DNA from: Bacteroidales bacterium
Lineage (GTDB): Bacteria > Bacteroidota > Bacteroidia > Bacteroidales > UBA932
DNA: 6,171 bases
NCBI GenBank assembly: GCA_016283985.1
Contig: JAEENZ010000261.1
Coordinates: forward strand, 1 to 6,171
Direction: 5' to 3'
Shown here: one piece after another, positions 4,472 through 6,171 of the stretch
Layout of the letters: each line of letters starts with the position of its first letter
How positions within the stretch are numbered: position 1 is the first letter of the stretch
Position numbers and translations under genes: made by a program
The notes under the pieces: model-generated
The model's database searches: none
What the model was told of the DNA's origin: nothing
Seen by the model: only the letters and a program-made list of their open reading frames with translations

Positions 4472-6171
4472 ATGGCAAATCTGACCAAAATCGGGCCCGA
4501 CAAAAGGCCCGTAGGTGAGACGCCGGTATGCGTCTTCCACCGTGCAACCACGCCAGGCAAAGGAGAGCTCCCGCTGGAGCTCCGCGGCCAGGCCTACCAG
4601 AAAGAATCCTCCCAGATTCAAATCCTCACGCTCTCCGCCTTCCTGGAACTCGGACTGCAGTACCCCGATGAAATCCGCCAGATCCGGCAAACCGCCGACA
4701 AGGCCGAACGTGCCCGCCTCAAACGGAATCTCCTTCCTGCTGGATGCATATCCTGCCAGGTAAAGACCCGAATGGCCGGCGTCCGCAAAGAAGATAAGAT
4801 CGAGGCCTACAACTCCCTCATCGTCCTGGACTTCGACAACCTGGAAGACGTCACCCGAGCCAAGCAGGACCTCGCGCAGTTGCCCTATATCTGGTACATC
4901 GGACTCAGCGTCAGCGGGGAAGGCCTCTTCGCCATCGTCCCCGTCGATACCGACGACTGGCGGGACCACAAACACTACTTCGAAGCCCTCAGCCGGGAAA
5001 TGAAAGACATCGGCTACACCGTCGACGGCGCCTGCAGCGACGAAACCCGCCTTCGCTTCATCAGCATCGACGAGCATCCCTACCTCAACGAAAGCTGCGA
5101 CATCTACTGTCTCCCGGAAGATGATCCGGAAGAGCTGCAGGAAGACTTCCAGACCCACGACATCCCGGACGAAACACGCCTGGAGATGTATGTAGAAGAG
5201 TGGGAGCGCAAGAAAATACCCCTCGATGACTACGACGAATGGCTTACCCTAGGGATGTCCCTCTCCGGCCTCGGAGACGCCGGCCGGGCCGCCTTCCACC
5301 GCATCTCAGCCTTCTCCGGCAAATACGATGCTGCCGCCACCGACAAGAAGTTTGACGAGCTGGCCAGAAACACCCGCGCCATCGGCCCCGGCAGCTTCTT
5401 CTACCGCTGCCACCAGCGCGGCGTCATCCCGGAAAGCATTCCACACTACGAGTGTATCCCATTCCCCGTTGAGGTATTCCCCAAGAAAGTCCGGGAAATC
5501 ATCCTGGAAACCCACAAGCACCAGAATTTCCCCATTGACTACATTGCGCCCTGCCTGCTCTTCGTCGCCGCCCTCTCCTGTGGGAACGCTGCCGTTGTGG
5601 AGATGCAGATGGGCTGGAAAGAAAAGCCCCTCCTGTACCTGGCCATCGTAGGCGGCCGCGGCACCAACAAGACCAGCTGCTTCGACTTTGCCCTTGCGCC
5701 CATCAGGGAGAAAGACGATGAGCAGTACGAGCGCTATGTCAGCGAGAAGGCCCTCTACGATGCAGAATTCCTCAAGCCCCTGAAGGAGCGCAACCCCAAG
5801 CTGGAGATGCCTATGTATCAGCAGTACATCCTCAGCGACTTCACCCCTGAAGTCCTGGTCCGCCAGCACAAGGCCAACCCCAGAGGCCTCATCGTCTTCT
5901 TCGACGAACTCATCGGCTTCATCTACAGCTTCAACAAATACCGCAGCGGGGCCGACGAGCAGATGTGGACCCAGCTCTTTGCCGGAGGCGGCGTCACCGT
6001 CAACCGCGTAGGCGCCGACCCCGTAAAGATTAATGACACCTGCATCGGCGTCTTCGGCGGCATCCAGCCGGAAATCCTCTCCAGCTTCGCCAAAGGCAAG
6101 ATCCAGAACGGCTTTGTGGACCGGTGGCTCTTTGCCTATCCGGAGAAAGTTCCATACCCCAAGTTCAACGA
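4472..6171 (+). CDS. Primase-helicase (BT4734/VirE-N-like plus PriCT-2-like plus DUF3987), 3' part missing
   Basis: The frame is open from ATG 4472 to the right edge (566 residues, no stop). Residues 45-225 fit the BT4734/VirE N-terminal primase-like fold. They contain VLDFDN (D120, D122, candidate metal ligands), GLSVSGEG (144-151) and DETRLRFIS (190-198, with R193 and R195), in the order expected of archaeo-eukaryotic-type primases. Residues about 245-310 (W257, LGMSLSGLGDAGR, FHRIS) resemble the PriCT-2 linker. A DUF3987-type ATPase follows, with a Walker A-like GGRGTNKTS (394-402, K400, T401) and a Walker B IVFFDE (D478, E479). Such proteins prime and unwind DNA during replication of Bacteroidota mobile elements and are commonly encoded near the integrase. 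The start was chosen because it is the first ATG after the preceding stop and is preceded by an AT-rich leader (AGTATATT). The likely neighbours beyond the edge are mobilization or structural genes, not visible here. Confidence 0.88.
   Translation, partial: MANLTKIGPDKRPVGETPVCVFHRATTPGKGELPLELRGQAYQKESSQIQILTLSAFLELGLQYPDEIRQIRQTADKAERARLKRNLLPAGCISCQVKTRMAGVRKEDKIEAYNSLIVLDFDNLEDVTRAKQDLAQLPYIWYIGLSVSGEGLFAIVPVDTDDWRDHKHYFEALSREMKDIGYTVDGACSDETRLRFISIDEHPYLNESCDIYCLPEDDPEELQEDFQTHDIPDETRLEMYVEEWERKKIPLDDYDEWLTLGMSLSGLGDAGRAAFHRISAFSGKYDAAATDKKFDELARNTRAIGPGSFFYRCHQRGVIPESIPHYECIPFPVEVFPKKVREIILETHKHQNFPIDYIAPCLLFVAALSCGNAAVVEMQMGWKEKPLLYLAIVGGRGTNKTSCFDFALAPIREKDDEQYERYVSEKALYDAEFLKPLKERNPKLEMPMYQQYILSDFTPEVLVRQHKANPRGLIVFFDELIGFIYSFNKYRSGADEQMWTQLFAGGGVTVNRVGADPVKINDTCIGVFGGIQPEILSSFAKGKIQNGFVDRWLFAYPEKVPYPKFN

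Noticed and set aside
4457..5158. Antisense open frame of 233 codons opposite the primase
   Set aside because: The forward frame carries ordered primase motifs. The reverse frame is low in recognisable structure and is a codon-bias shadow. The same holds for the one at 5306-5869.

Overview
The window reads as Bacteroidales DNA. The two clearest promoter elements fit the Bacteroidota -7 consensus TAnnTTTG, Shine-Dalgarno sequences are absent or weak, and the protein families present (Bacteroidota-type tyrosine recombinase, BT4734/VirE-N plus DUF3987 primase-helicase) are typical of gut Bacteroidales mobile elements. Coding DNA is fairly GC-rich with strongly C/G-ending codons, which would suit a higher-GC genus. 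The genus cannot be fixed from this sequence.

Region 1 (1 to about 1455) looks like host chromosome. A membrane-anchored sensor protein runs leftward off the window (520 to 1, N-terminal 173 residues only). It is divergent from a secreted or outer-membrane beta-barrel-like protein (633-1403), which ends in a near-perfect intrinsic terminator (1420-1452).

Region 2 (about 1456-1772) is non-coding. It holds an array of compact hairpins, including a second terminator-like one, then an AT-rich stretch dense in short direct and inverted repeats (AGTAC, CTTTCGG and TTCGGGATT families). It ends in the integrase promoter. That promoter contains GTATCTTTGC, which fits the GTANNTTTGC core described for CTnDOT-family attachment sites. 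This is the most plausible left end of an integrated element, but the exact junction cannot be fixed from one window.

Region 3 (1773 to the right edge) looks like the left part of an integrative element. It carries a tyrosine recombinase with all six catalytic residues visible (1773-3152), an unrecognised protein starting one base after the integrase stop (3154-3927), and a terminator. A 212-bp control region follows, with three 10-bp-phased CGACA repeats, a promoter and a leader hairpin. Next come a small winged-helix/excisionase-like DNA-binding protein (4140-4439) and a primase-helicase (4472 to beyond 6171, partial).

The inferred working model is that the integrase and its coupled partner handle site-specific recombination. 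The small DNA-binding protein would act as excision factor and/or regulator at the phased repeats, and the primase-helicase would replicate the excised form. The order integrase, orf, small DNA-binding protein, primase recalls NBU-type mobilizable units. No relaxase is visible, so mobilizable unit, phage satellite and prophage remain open. The least explained parts are the coupled 257-residue protein and the two repeat-rich control regions.
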